DNA of 35,028 nt from an uncultured bacterium (GCA_903875555.1 CAIQWN010000031.1:1-35028); one strand, 5' to 3'. Shown: positions 1 to 8,155, numbered from the stretch's first letter. Numbers and translations: made by a program. Notes: generated by a model not told the origin, from the sequence alone.

Positions 1-75
1 ACAACGAAGTTGTCGCTCACACTTCTTCTACCACAGATTTCTCTTTTTTCAAGTCTAGTAAATACTCGTTGTAAT

Positions 76-84
76 TGTTAAAAT
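76..84 (+). promoter_or_regulatory. Extended -10 promoter of the winged-helix gene
   Basis: TG-T-TAAAAT lies nine bases before the ATG at 94. Transcription would start about three bases upstream of the start codon, giving an almost leaderless mRNA. No -35 box is evident. Confidence 0.45.
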
Positions 85-93
85 AACAAGATT

Positions 94-717
94 ATGGAAT
101 TACTAGCAAAACTGCTCGGCGGAATAGAAAGGGTAAAGATAATGCGTTTCTTTTTACATAACACAGAAAATACTTTTTCTTTAAATCACATTTGTGAAAA
201 AACAAAAGTAAAAAGTGCTATTTGTAGAAAAGAAATGGCCACACTCGTGTCTATTGGTTTTATCGAAAGAAAAAAATATACGACAACCATTTTAGGAAAA
301 ACTAAAAAAGATACAAAAGTAAAAGAAACTATATCTTACAAATTAAATCAAAATTTCCCACACAATCAAGCTTTATCTGATTTACTTTTTGATTTTGAAT
401 TATTAGATAAAAGGGAATTAGCTAGTCGTTTTAAAAATATCGGACGCATTAAATTATTTTTAGTTTCAGGTGTTTTTATTAATAATCCAAAATCACGAGT
501 AGATGTTTTAATAGTTGGTGAAGCAATAAATAAAGCAAAAGCAGATAAAATATTCGACATTCTTTCTTCTGAACTTGGTCGCGAAGTTATTTATTCTATG
601 ATGGATATAGAAGAGTTTGAATACCGTTACAAGATGTATGATAAATTTGTGAGAGATATATTAGACACTCCACATGAAAGTGTGATTGATAAAATCTCTG
701 CAAAACACTTATTCTAA
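94..717 (+). CDS. Winged-helix regulator with nucleotidyltransferase-like C-terminal domain
   Basis: This 207-residue cytoplasmic protein looks like a small transcriptional regulator. Residues 1-75 form a winged helix-turn-helix (ERVKIMRFFLHN, then ICEKTKV..AICRKEMATL as helix-turn-helix, then a basic wing rich in Lys and Thr). Residues about 110-200 resemble the minimal nucleotidyltransferase fold seen in many CPR regulators: SRVDVLIVG as a hydrophobic strand with an acidic residue, then ELGREVIYSMM and EEFEYRYKMYDKFVRDIL. The usual GS(x)nDxD catalytic signature is not clear, so this domain may be regulatory only. It stands alone, with its own -10 box. The regulatory target cannot be told from the sequence. 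Confidence 0.6.
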   Translation: MELLAKLLGGIERVKIMRFFLHNTENTFSLNHICEKTKVKSAICRKEMATLVSIGFIERKKYTTTILGKTKKDTKVKETISYKLNQNFPHNQALSDLLFDFELLDKRELASRFKNIGRIKLFLVSGVFINNPKSRVDVLIVGEAINKAKADKIFDILSSELGREVIYSMMDIEEFEYRYKMYDKFVRDILDTPHESVIDKISAKHLF

Positions 718-722
718 GGATT

Positions 723-743
723 TTTACAGGCCGGGCCTGTAAA
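723..743. repeat. REP-type palindrome, isolated copy
   Basis: A 21-base perfect palindrome: ten-base arms (TTTACAGGCC and its complement) around a central G, five bases after the stop codon of the upstream gene. The same core ACAGGCC-S-GGCCTGT recurs three times around the Y1 transposase near 27 kb. It may also act as a terminator for the gene at 94-717. Confidence 0.85.
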
Positions 744-759
744 TCTTAAAAGATACACT

Positions 760-801
760 TGTGGATAAGTAAACTTCAAATTATCTAAACATTGCTATAC
801 T
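760..801 (+). promoter_or_regulatory. DnaA-box-like site and -10 box upstream of the MscS-like gene
   Basis: TGTGGATAA at 760-768 is the exact complement of the DnaA box TTATCCACA. A -10-like TATACT follows at 796-801. The same TGTGGATAA is found 28 bases upstream of the TATAAT of the giant FN3 gene. The binding function is inferred from the consensus only. Confidence 0.4.
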
Positions 802-865
802 ATATATAGCCTTATATATTTTATATATAAGAGTGTATACACACTTATTAATTAAATAATCATTT

Positions 866-1534
866 ATGTTAGCAAATAATCCAGTAAATATCTTAGGAGA
901 AGCTTTAACACAAACAGGTGGTCAAATATTATCATTTTTGCCAAATGTTATTATTGCTGTAATCCTTTTCGTTTTAGGTTGGGTTCTAGGAATATTCTTA
1001 GGACGTGCAGTAACACACGTTATTCACGTGCTTCGTATTGACCATGCTTTAAACAAAGCTGGCATGTCAGTTATTTCAGAAAGAGCAGGGGTTAAGGTTT
1101 CTGTAGCAGGATTCCTTGGCTTCATTGTAAAATGGACAGTTATTGTTTCATTTACAATCGCTTCAACAGAAATACTTAATCTAAACAATGTTTCTAAAGT
1201 ATTAAGTGACATCGTTGCATACATTCCTTCAGTTATCGTAGCTTCTATTATTTTGATAATAGCTACCCTAGTTGCCGATTTTGTTTCTCGTATAGTTGAA
1301 TCATCATTAAGAGCAACAAATATCAAAGCTGATTTCGCAGCAAAGGTGGCAAGATGGGCAATCCTAATAGTAGGAGGTATTTTCCCAGCCTTATCACAAC
1401 TTGGTATTGCACCTCAAATTGTAGAAATATTATTTACAGGTGTTATTTTTGCTATCTCACTAGCTCTTGGACTTTCATTTGGTCTAGGTGGTCGTGATGC
1501 AGCTTCAAAAGCAATCGACAGAATGAAAAATTAA
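866..1534 (+). CDS. MscS-like conserved-TM-helix membrane protein
   Basis: A 222-residue integral membrane protein. Four or more hydrophobic segments are visible: about 23-47 (FLPNVIIAVILFVLGWVLGI), 78-100, 118-142 and 165-205. The last leads into LGLSFGLGGRDAASKAIDRM, the G-rich ending typical of the conserved TM-helix family related to small mechanosensitive channels. The soluble MscS beta domain is absent, so the product is the membrane part alone. A role in osmotic or membrane-tension response is inferred from the family. The gene has no SD, starts in a TTTATG context, and is followed after 16 bases by a strong terminator, so it is probably monocistronic. Confidence 0.7.
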   Translation: MLANNPVNILGEALTQTGGQILSFLPNVIIAVILFVLGWVLGIFLGRAVTHVIHVLRIDHALNKAGMSVISERAGVKVSVAGFLGFIVKWTVIVSFTIASTEILNLNNVSKVLSDIVAYIPSVIVASIILIIATLVADFVSRIVESSLRATNIKADFAAKVARWAILIVGGIFPALSQLGIAPQIVEILFTGVIFAISLALGLSFGLGGRDAASKAIDRMKN

Positions 1535-1550
1535 TTTTTTTAATTAATTT

Positions 1551-1594
1551 TTAAAGAGAAAAAATCCCCAGTTTTGGGGATTTTTTCTCTTTAA
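1551..1594 (+). terminator. Rho-independent terminator
   Basis: A 19-base-pair stem with a six-base loop; the distal arm contains GGGGATTTTTT and more T. It separates the MscS-like gene from gyrA. Confidence 0.9.
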
Positions 1595-1609
1595 AAAAAA
1601 GCTATTTCG

Positions 1610-1618
1610 TGCTATAAT
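1610..1618 (+). promoter_or_regulatory. Extended -10 promoter of gyrA (leaderless)
   Basis: TG-C-TATAAT is followed by exactly six bases and then the ATG at 1625. Transcription should therefore start at or within a base or two of the ATG. Confidence 0.65.
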
Positions 1619-1624
1619 TTGTAC

Positions 1625-4111
1625 ATGTCAAAAAAGTCTAAAGAGGAGATTGTTCCAGAAGAAAAGCCTGTGCATGTGGGTATAAATAAGGTAAGTATCT
1701 CAAATGAGATGCGTACAGCATACCTTGATTATGCTATGTCAGTTATTACTGCCCGTGCTCTTCCTGATGCCCGTGATGGACTTAAGCCTGTACATCGTCG
1801 TATTTTATTTGCGATGAATAATATTGGTTTAACCCCAGGAGCAAAGTTTCGTAAGTCAGCCGCGGTGGTTGGAGAGGTACTTGGTAATTATCACCCACAT
1901 GGTGACGCTTCTGTTTATGATGCCATGGTAAAGTCTGCACAAGATTTTTCATATCGTTATCCTTTAGTTATGGGTCAAGGTAACTTTGGTTCTCTTGATG
2001 GTGATGGAGCTGCTGCTATGCGTTATACAGAAGCTAAGATGTCAAAGTTTTCTATGGAGATGATGAATGATATAGAAAAGGATACAGTAAACATGTCTCC
2101 TAATTATGATGGTACAAAAAAAGAACCAACAGTTCTTCCAACTCGTGTACCAAGCCTTCTTCTAAATGGAACTTTGGGTATTGCTGTTGGTATGGCAACA
2201 AATATTCCACCACACAATCTTGGAGAAGTTATTGATGCTACTACTCATTTGATTGATAATGGAAATGCAACCAACGAAGATCTTTGTGAGTTTGTGAAAG
2301 GTCCAGATTTTCCAGTTGGCGGTATTGCTTTTGGTCAATCAGATATTCGTCAGGCGTATGCAACAGGGCGTGGTGGTGTTGTGTGTCGTGGAGAAGCTGA
2401 AATCACAGAAACAAAAAATGGAATGTTTCAAATTATTATTACATCAATACCATTTCGTGTTGTAAAAAGTAATTTGATAGAAAATATTGCCGATCTTGTT
2501 CGCGAAAAGAAGATTGACGGCATCAAAGGTCTTCGTGATGAATCAACAAAAGATATTCGCGTGGTTATTGATCTAAAGAGTGGAGCACAACCTCAAAAAG
2601 TTTTAAATTATTTATATAAACACACAGAATTAGAATCAACTTTCCATTTTAATGTGGTGGCTCTTGTTGATGGTATACCACAAACTCTTTCACTTAAAGA
2701 CTCACTTTCAGAATTTATAAAACATAGAGTAGAAGTTGTTCGTCGTCGTACAGAATTTGAATTGAAGCGTGCTCTTGAGAAAGAACACATTTTACTTGGT
2801 CTTAAGAAAGCACTTGATCATATTGATGAAATTATTCAGACAATTAAAAAATCAAAAGATACACCAGATGCCCACGCACAACTTGTGAAGAAATTTAAAT
2901 TTTCTGATATTCAAGCAACTGCAATTCTTGAAATGAAATTACAGAGACTGGCTGGTCTTGAAAGAAAGAAAATTGAAGATGATTTGAAGGCTGTGCAGGC
3001 GCTTATTGCGGATCTTAAATCAATCTTGGCAAGCAAAGTAAAGATGATGAAGATTATCAAAGATGAACTTGTTGATATTAAAAATCGCTTTGGTGACGAA
3101 AGACGTACAAAAATTGTAAAACATAAAGCCAAAGAATTTAATCCAGAAGACTTAATTGCTGAAAAAGAAGAAGTTCTTGTTTACACTTCAGGTGGTTATG
3201 TAAAAAGAACTGACCCTTCAGAATTTAGAACTCAAAAACGTGGAGGTGTTGGAGTGGTTGATTTAAATACTAAAGAGGAAGATTTCGTAACGATGTCACT
3301 TACTACTTCATCACATTCAGACTTATTATTCTTTACTGATAAAGGAAAAGCGTATCAAATAAAAATGTATGATCTTCCAGAAGGTAAACGTGCAACTCGT
3401 GGTAAGAGTATTGTTAATTTCTTGCAATTAAGTGATAAAGAAAAAGTCACAAGTATTTTGCCGATGCCGAAAGAAATAAAGAATGCGAAAAAAGGTGAAG
3501 GAGAAAAAGTTTCATTGATGATGATTACAAAAAATGGAACAGTAAAGAAATCTTCAGCAGAAAGTTTCAAGGATGTTCGTCGTAGTGGTCTAATTGCAAT
3601 TAAACTCGAAGAGGGAGACGAACTTCTTTCGACATTATTTGTTTCTGGAGATGATAGTGTTATTTTAACTACACAAGACGGACAATCAATTAGATTTGAT
3701 CATAATGATGTTCGCGAAATGGGACGTACAGCAACTGGTGTGATTGGTATGAAATTAGATAAGGGTGATATTATTGTGGCTGCTGATAAAATATTAGGTG
3801 GTTCAAAAGGTGCTGAACTTTTAATTATGACAGCGAATGGTTATGGAAAGAAAACAAAACTTTCTGAATACAAAATACAAAAGCGTGGTGGCAGTGGAAT
3901 GAAAACTGTAAAAGTTACAGAAAAAACTGGAAAATTAATGGTGGCACGTGTGGTAACTGGAGATATTGAAGAGTTGCTTGCAGTTTCAAGAGATTCTCAA
4001 GTTATCAAAACAGAATTATCATCAATACCAACACTGGGGCGTGATACTCAAGGTGTAAGAATTATGAAATTAAGAGAAGGAGATTCATTAGCAACATTTA
4101 ATTTACTATAA
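1625..4111 (+). CDS. gyrA: DNA gyrase subunit A
   Basis: This is the 828-residue breakage-reunion subunit of gyrase, partner of gyrB at 19441-21549. The N-terminal domain carries [16 protein letters not shown] (about 46-61), the winged-helix region and the catalytic tyrosine Y134 in [11 protein letters not shown]. The quinolone-determining stretch reads [12 protein letters not shown], with Ala95 at the position of E. coli Ser83 and Asp99 at that of Asp87. A coiled coil (about 370-490) precedes the beta-pinwheel C-terminal domain. The GyrA box is degenerate, QKRGGVG rather than QRRGGKG, with a related QKRGGSG further on. An upstream TTG at 1619 would overlap the promoter, so the ATG at 1625 is preferred. 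ParC is the alternative, but the CTD and the partner favour GyrA. Confidence 0.95.
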   Translation: MSKKSKEEIVPEEKPVHVGINKVSISNEMRTAYLDYAMSVITARALPDARDGLKPVHRRILFAMNNIGLTPGAKFRKSAAVVGEVLGNYHPHGDASVYDAMVKSAQDFSYRYPLVMGQGNFGSLDGDGAAAMRYTEAKMSKFSMEMMNDIEKDTVNMSPNYDGTKKEPTVLPTRVPSLLLNGTLGIAVGMATNIPPHNLGEVIDATTHLIDNGNATNEDLCEFVKGPDFPVGGIAFGQSDIRQAYATGRGGVVCRGEAEITETKNGMFQIIITSIPFRVVKSNLIENIADLVREKKIDGIKGLRDESTKDIRVVIDLKSGAQPQKVLNYLYKHTELESTFHFNVVALVDGIPQTLSLKDSLSEFIKHRVEVVRRRTEFELKRALEKEHILLGLKKALDHIDEIIQTIKKSKDTPDAHAQLVKKFKFSDIQATAILEMKLQRLAGLERKKIEDDLKAVQALIADLKSILASKVKMMKIIKDELVDIKNRFGDERRTKIVKHKAKEFNPEDLIAEKEEVLVYTSGGYVKRTDPSEFRTQKRGGVGVVDLNTKEEDFVTMSLTTSSHSDLLFFTDKGKAYQIKMYDLPEGKRATRGKSIVNFLQLSDKEKVTSILPMPKEIKNAKKGEGEKVSLMMITKNGTVKKSSAESFKDVRRSGLIAIKLEEGDELLSTLFVSGDDSVILTTQDGQSIRFDHNDVREMGRTATGVIGMKLDKGDIIVAADKILGGSKGAELLIMTANGYGKKTKLSEYKIQKRGGSGMKTVKVTEKTGKLMVARVVTGDIEELLAVSRDSQVIKTELSSIPTLGRDTQGVRIMKLREGDSLATFNLL

Positions 4112-4115
4112 ATTT

Positions 4116-4397
4116 ATGAATGAAAGCGAACCTAAAATAAATAACAACGAAGAATTTTCTCGTTTTAATGGAATGACTAAAGAAGAAATAAAAAAAATTG
4201 CAGACACAGAAAAAGTTGGTGGTATTGATTTACCAATAGAATATAATATTGATGATTTAAAAAGACTGGGAGAGGTGATTGCTTTACAAAAGGATAATTC
4301 GATTCTTGAACCAAAAGATAGAATGAAATATCTATATGATATTGTTCCAAGAATACGAGAAGTTTTAGACGCGCGAGAATTTTTGAAAAGGGATTAG
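4116..4397 (+). CDS. Small hypothetical protein, paralogue of the next gene
   Basis: A 93-residue soluble, highly charged protein with no recognised family. It starts four bases after the gyrA stop codon without an SD, so it is probably translated from the gyrA mRNA. Residues 19-36 (GMTKEEIKKIADTEKVGG) match GLDRQEVEKIANTESVGP of the next protein, and both continue with a helical segment that ends in R-x-x-R-x-x-L/K-x-A-R. The pair therefore arose by duplication. The function is unknown; a role linked to gyrase is suggested only by position. Confidence 0.65.
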   Translation: MNESEPKINNNEEFSRFNGMTKEEIKKIADTEKVGGIDLPIEYNIDDLKRLGEVIALQKDNSILEPKDRMKYLYDIVPRIREVLDAREFLKRD

Positions 4398-4413
4398 TTA
4401 AAAATATTTAATT

Positions 4414-4422
4414 TGCTATAAT
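4414..4422 (+). promoter_or_regulatory. Extended -10 promoter, leaderless
   Basis: TG-C-TATAAT lies exactly six bases before the ATG at 4429, the same layout as gyrA. The second paralogue therefore has its own promoter in the 31-base gap. Confidence 0.6.
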
Positions 4423-4428
4423 AAAAAT

Positions 4429-4716
4429 ATGGAAAACTTAAATGAAGTAAACAAAGAAAAGGAATTAGATTTTACAAACTTAACAGACGTAAGCAGAGAG
4501 TTTATTCCTGGTTTTGGTGGTTTAGATCGTCAAGAAGTTGAGAAGATTGCAAACACTGAGAGTGTTGGACCTTGGGTAGTCGATAAATTTACAACAGACG
4601 AAGTTGATTTAATGATCGCCGGTGCTTATAAAGGAAGAGAAGATGAGATTCCAAGAAGAGATGAATTATTTACTATTGCAAAAATTTTAAGAGCAAGAAA
4701 AGCCATTGAACAATAA
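4429..4716 (+). CDS. Small hypothetical protein, second paralogue
   Basis: A 95-residue acidic soluble protein of unknown function. The conserved block GLDRQEVEKIANTESVGP (about 31-48) aligns with the preceding protein. The C-terminal half (DELFTIAKILRARKAI) is helical and aligns loosely with IREVLDAREFL of its neighbour. It lacks a signal peptide and membrane segments. Its own leaderless promoter and the strong terminator one base after the stop make it an independent unit, so the two copies may be expressed at different times. Confidence 0.65.
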   Translation: MENLNEVNKEKELDFTNLTDVSREFIPGFGGLDRQEVEKIANTESVGPWVVDKFTTDEVDLMIAGAYKGREDEIPRRDELFTIAKILRARKAIEQ

Positions 4717-4752
4717 AAACTTAAAGCGCGCCGTAAGGCGCGCTTTAAGTTT
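4717..4752 (+). terminator. Rho-independent terminator
   Basis: A perfect 16-base-pair stem with a GTAA loop, GC-rich core GCGCGCC, and a short T run (GTTTTCC) after it. Confidence 0.85.
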
Positions 4753-4778
4753 TCCACTAGTCCCCAGTCCCTAAAACC

Positions 4779-4786
4779 TGTAAACT
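4779..4786 (+). promoter_or_regulatory. Candidate -10 of the methyltransferase gene
   Basis: TG followed by TAAACT, eight bases before the ATG at 4795, again a near-leaderless layout. Directly upstream is the recurring AGTCCCTAAAACCT motif (4766-4779). Confidence 0.35.
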
Positions 4787-4794
4787 AGTCTTGT

Positions 4795-5313
4795 ATGTTT
4801 CTAACACCTGAACACTTAATAAAAGAATTAAATTTGAAAGCTGGGGATAAAGTTTTGGAAGTTGGGTCAGGGAGTGGAGCCTTCACTATTTCACTTGCCC
4901 GCGAAGTTGGATCTATTGGACAAGTTTATGCACTCGATATTCATCGAGATATGTTGCATACTTTAGCAGACACACTTTTAAAATTTAATTTATTAAATGT
5001 TGATATTATTTGGGCAGACATAGAAAAAGAAACGAAAATCGACGCATACAGTTTGGATGCTGTGGTTATATCTAATGTTTTGTTTCAGCTTACAAACATA
5101 GATAAAGCTTTAAAAAATATTTTAAATGTTTTGAAACCGGAAGGTGTTATTTTGGTTGTTGATTGGTCGGCATCGTTTGGTGGTATTGGACCAAAACCTG
5201 ACTATGTTATTGATGAAGAAACGGCAGAAAAACTTTTAATTAAAAATAATTTTAGAATAGTAAAGAGGTTACCAGCAGGAAAGTATCATTATGCCATAAT
5301 GGCGAGAGCGTAG
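4795..5313 (+). CDS. Class I SAM-dependent methyltransferase
   Basis: A 172-residue cytoplasmic methyltransferase of the Methyltransf_11/UbiE-like type. Motif I is KVLEVGSGSGAFT (about 19-31), the acidic residue after strand 2 is in VYALDIHRDM, motif II/III is in VDIIWADIEKE, and motif IV is in LDAVVISNVLFQL, followed by LKPEGVILVVDW. The protein consists of the Rossmann core with little added, so the substrate cannot be inferred. The start is supported by a -10-like box and good alignment of the N-terminus with the family (TPEHLIKELNLKAGDKVLEVG). Confidence 0.8.
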   Translation: MFLTPEHLIKELNLKAGDKVLEVGSGSGAFTISLAREVGSIGQVYALDIHRDMLHTLADTLLKFNLLNVDIIWADIEKETKIDAYSLDAVVISNVLFQLTNIDKALKNILNVLKPEGVILVVDWSASFGGIGPKPDYVIDEETAEKLLIKNNFRIVKRLPAGKYHYAIMARA

Positions 5314-5328
5314 GAATAGTAATTAGTA

Positions 5329-5431
5329 ACTAGGGTATAGTCAATAGTTTAATGCGGGAATTTTTGCGAAGCAAAAATTCCCGCATTTAAACTAAACCTC
5401 TATTAGCTATACCCTAGTGGCTAAAACCTAG
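5329..5431. repeat. Nested inverted repeat with a 17-bp GC-capped hairpin
   Basis: The core hairpin (5351-5387) has 17-bp arms ending in TTTTTGC around a GAA loop and could terminate transcription from either side. Outside it, ACTAGGGTATAG (5329-5340) is the complement of CTATACCCTAGT (5407-5418), so the whole unit folds into a larger imperfect stem. The right arm (5405-5431) recurs at 9137-9163 with three differences. Confidence 0.7.
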
Positions 5432-5435
5432 CTCA

Positions 5436-5444
5436 TGTTATACT
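5436..5444 (+). promoter_or_regulatory. Extended -10 promoter of the solute-binding/pilin operon (leaderless)
   Basis: TG-T-TATACT lies exactly six bases before the ATG at 5451. Confidence 0.6.
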
Positions 5445-5450
5445 ATTTTT

Positions 5451-6755
5451 ATGTTTAAAAATGTCATTATTGGTATAGGTATTGCTGCGGCGATTTTTAC
5501 CGTTATAATTTTTTCAGGAAATACTTCTATTGGTAAAAGTGGTACAAATGCTGCAACTGGTGAAGTTACAATTTGGGGGACTATTCCAGAAGGTAAGATT
5601 TATTCTTTTCTCCAAACTTACAATCCAGCGGTGAAAACATATAGAGTTAATTATAAAGAAATAAAAGAGGAAGAATTTGTTCCTAGTTTACTTGATGCTT
5701 TAGCGAGTGGTGGTGGGCCTGACTTAATTCTTGCACCATACCAAACGATTATTTCTCAAGTATCAAAGATACAACCCTTTCCAATAACTGCTATGCCAGA
5801 AAAATCATACAAAGACACCTTTGTTGATGGTACAAGTGTATTTTGGACTCCTTATGGAGCGATGGCACTTCCTGTTTCTATTGAACCTCTAATGCTTTTT
5901 TATAATAGATCTACACTTTCTAAAAATGGTATAGCAAATCCACCAGTTTACTGGGGTGATGTTGAACAATTAATACCAAAGTTGACGACTTTTGATAAAA
6001 AAGGAAATATTGATGAAGTAGCTATACCACTGGGTACATTTGATAATGTTCCTTATGCTAAAGATATAGTAATGAATATGGTTTATCAATTAACACAAGT
6101 TCCTGTTATTGTAAATTGGACAGACCAGGGCCCAAGTTATAATGTTTCAATTGATGATGTTATTATTTTTAATAACACAGAGATAAAACCACTAACTACC
6201 GCTGTTCATTTTTGGACGGAGTTTGCGAATAAAGATAAAACAACATATACATGGAATTCTTTTATGCAAAATCCATTAAGTTTATTTTTGGGAGAAAAAT
6301 TGGCTATGTATATCGGTTATTCTTCTGAATATAATCAAATTAAACAAGAGAATCAAAAAATTGATTTTGGAATGGCCCCAATACCTCAAGCAAAAGATTA
6401 TAAAACTTTTTCAACTGGTATGCGTTTGTACGGTATTGCTACACTTAAAACAAGTAAAAATATAAACACCGCAGTTGAGGCACAATCTTCTTTTGCTGGA
6501 ACTTACTCTAAAGACGTTTCTAATCTTATTGGTGGTGTTTCTCCAATTAAAGCAAATCTTATGAATAATAATTTAGATGAAGGTTTGGTAAAAAGTACAC
6601 TTAACGCTCGCGGATTTTATGATCTTTATCAAAGTAAATCAACAAATCTCTTTTCTGCAATGATAAACGATATTATAACAGGCAGAGCTCTTGTGGTTGA
6701 TTCTGTTGTGAATTTTGTTAATAAATTTGCTAGGTTATATAACGTTTCGAAATAA
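5451..6755 (+). CDS. Extracellular solute-binding-protein-like protein, membrane-anchored
   Basis: A 434-residue protein resembling family 1 solute-binding proteins. It begins with one hydrophobic segment (about 3-22, NVIIGIGIAAAIFTVIIFSG) without a lipobox, so it is probably anchored by an uncleaved helix. The mature part starts with GEVTIWGTIPEGKIYSFLQ and continues with SLLDALASGGGPDLILAPY, the typical hinge and ligand-lobe pattern, then WTPYGAMALPVSIEPLMLFYN and PPVYWGDVEQLIPKLT. No ABC permease or ATPase is nearby. Instead, one base after its stop begins a pilin-like membrane protein, so the genes are co-transcribed. The ligand is unknown. A role in feeding or sensing at the cell surface, together with the neighbouring pilin-like proteins, is inferred. 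Confidence 0.75.
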   Translation: MFKNVIIGIGIAAAIFTVIIFSGNTSIGKSGTNAATGEVTIWGTIPEGKIYSFLQTYNPAVKTYRVNYKEIKEEEFVPSLLDALASGGGPDLILAPYQTIISQVSKIQPFPITAMPEKSYKDTFVDGTSVFWTPYGAMALPVSIEPLMLFYNRSTLSKNGIANPPVYWGDVEQLIPKLTTFDKKGNIDEVAIPLGTFDNVPYAKDIVMNMVYQLTQVPVIVNWTDQGPSYNVSIDDVIIFNNTEIKPLTTAVHFWTEFANKDKTTYTWNSFMQNPLSLFLGEKLAMYIGYSSEYNQIKQENQKIDFGMAPIPQAKDYKTFSTGMRLYGIATLKTSKNINTAVEAQSSFAGTYSKDVSNLIGGVSPIKANLMNNNLDEGLVKSTLNARGFYDLYQSKSTNLFSAMINDIITGRALVVDSVVNFVNKFARLYNVSK

Positions 6756-6756
6756 A

Positions 6757-7602
6757 ATGAAAAAAATATTTTCTTTAATCTTCTGCTTATCTCTTTTAAT
6801 ACCGAACGCTTTTGTGTTTGCTGTCGCTGGCGACAATACTCTAGACCCTTATTTGTTAGGACAGACTTATACATCAGTCGTTACTAATAATTTATCTCCA
6901 AAACCAACACAAGCAGAATTAAATAATGTCGGTAGTGGTTTAGGCGGGGGCCTTGCTACTAATTGTGATAAAAATCCAGGAGATTCGCAGCATGGACCAG
7001 GTTGTAATTTATATTCTGATCTTAAACCTATATTTAAAAATGTGATAGAAATAGTTGTAACTCTTTCTGTTTTTGCTGTTATTATTATGGTTGCTGTTGC
7101 TATTATTAGAATTATGTTTCTTCGTGAAGCACAAAGATCAACAGAACTTAAAGAAGCTAAAGAAAAATTTTTGTATGCCATATTTGGTTTTATTATAATT
7201 GTAGCTGTTGGGTCTGGTTTAGTTATTGCTATATATCAAACAATAGGTGTTAAGAATGATTTTATTCAAGCAATAAAAAATATTTTATCTTATTCTTTTA
7301 TAGATACTGCTTACGCAGGGACAGATGCAAATTTACTTTTACCTAGCCCAACAAACATAACAAATCTTTATGATTTTCTTCTTGTTATCTTTCAAGCTGT
7401 TGTTCGTTGGTTTATTTTTCCAGCAATAATATTTGCATGGTTTTATGTTGGCGCTGCCTTTGTTTACGCTAAAGGTAGTCCAGATAAATTAAAGGAAGCT
7501 CGCAAAAATTTATTGTATGTTTTTGCTGGGACTGTTATAATTATGATGTTACAAGGAATGCTCATAGCCTTACAAGAAACTATAAAAAATATTTTTGCTT
7601 AA
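6757..7602 (+). CDS. Two-domain T4SS-pilin-like membrane protein
   Basis: A 281-residue protein with a signal peptide (MKKIFSLIFCLSLLIPNAFVFA) and two copies of a VirB2/TrbC-like hairpin of membrane helices. Copy 1 spans about 93-165, with the cytoplasmic loop ELKEAKEKFLYAIFGF. Copy 2 spans about 203-275, with the loop DKLKEARKNLLYVFAG. A loop with Cys70 and Cys83 precedes copy 1. Between the copies, DTAYAG (about 183-188) resembles a signal-peptidase site, so the product might be cut into two pilin-like pieces. The start at 6757 was chosen because it gives the signal peptide and lies one base after the upstream stop; the earlier in-frame start at 6715 overlaps that gene. T4SS_pilin family membership is inferred from topology and loop pattern. 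Confidence 0.7.
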   Translation: MKKIFSLIFCLSLLIPNAFVFAVAGDNTLDPYLLGQTYTSVVTNNLSPKPTQAELNNVGSGLGGGLATNCDKNPGDSQHGPGCNLYSDLKPIFKNVIEIVVTLSVFAVIIMVAVAIIRIMFLREAQRSTELKEAKEKFLYAIFGFIIIVAVGSGLVIAIYQTIGVKNDFIQAIKNILSYSFIDTAYAGTDANLLLPSPTNITNLYDFLLVIFQAVVRWFIFPAIIFAWFYVGAAFVYAKGSPDKLKEARKNLLYVFAGTVIIMMLQGMLIALQETIKNIFA

Positions 7603-7606
7603 CAAT

Positions 7607-8155
7607 ATGAAAAAAATAATTCTAGCCTCTATTTTAATTACAAGTTTATTTAATACTTATGCGGTAGCTGGTTTTGGTTCAGGTATTAAATATTTTATAG
7701 ATGATATTACAACTAATATAGTTGCTACCGTTGGTTATTTATTTATGACTGTTTCAGTGGTTGTTTTTTTGTTTGGTATGGTGGAATTTGTTTTAGCACA
7801 AAGAGAAGGTAAAGACGCTGGAATTAAAGCAGGAAAAAATATGATGACATGGGGCATACTTGCACTTTTTGTAATATTCTCTGTTCCTGGAATAATTAAT
7901 TTTATGCAGAGGACTCTGTCTCAGGGTACTAGTACTGATTTTTCACAAAGAAATATTAATGTTCCAAGGTTTCAGTTTGGTGGTTCTGATCCTTCAATAA
8001 CTCCGCAAGCTGTACAAACTGGAAATATGGGAATAACAAATACTTCTGGGCTTGGTGGTAGTGGTTCTGGAACAACCCCTTGCGCATCAGGGGGGACTTA
8101 TTGTCCAAATGGTCTTAGCTGTTCAAATACTAACGGTACATTTTCTTGTCAGTAA
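7607..8155 (+). CDS. T4SS-pilin-like protein with Cys-rich C-terminus
   Basis: A 182-residue protein with a signal peptide (about 1-22), then two membrane helices (about 35-60 and 80-100) linked by a short basic loop (AQREGKDAGIKAGKNMM), as in VirB2/TrbC-like pilins. The C-terminal tail after residue 105 is polar and Gly/Ser-rich. It ends in a four-cysteine motif (C-x6-C-x5-C-x8-C: PCASGGTYCPNGLSC..FSC) that looks like a small disulphide-bonded extracellular knob. It follows the two-domain pilin gene by four bases. No SD is present. The exact family is uncertain. Confidence 0.65.
   Translation: MKKIILASILITSLFNTYAVAGFGSGIKYFIDDITTNIVATVGYLFMTVSVVVFLFGMVEFVLAQREGKDAGIKAGKNMMTWGILALFVIFSVPGIINFMQRTLSQGTSTDFSQRNINVPRFQFGGSDPSITPQAVQTGNMGITNTSGLGGSGSGTTPCASGGTYCPNGLSCSNTNGTFSCQ

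Noticed and set aside
723-801. Replication origin, from DnaA-box-like sites with gyrase genes near
   Set aside because: Only two isolated boxes 27 kb apart, no AT-rich unwinding cluster of boxes, and neither dnaA nor dnaN is present.
4717-4752. Reading the strong hairpins (4717, 5351, 8642, 9037) as small RNAs
   Set aside because: Position right after stop codons and following T runs fit terminators; nothing suggests separate transcription.
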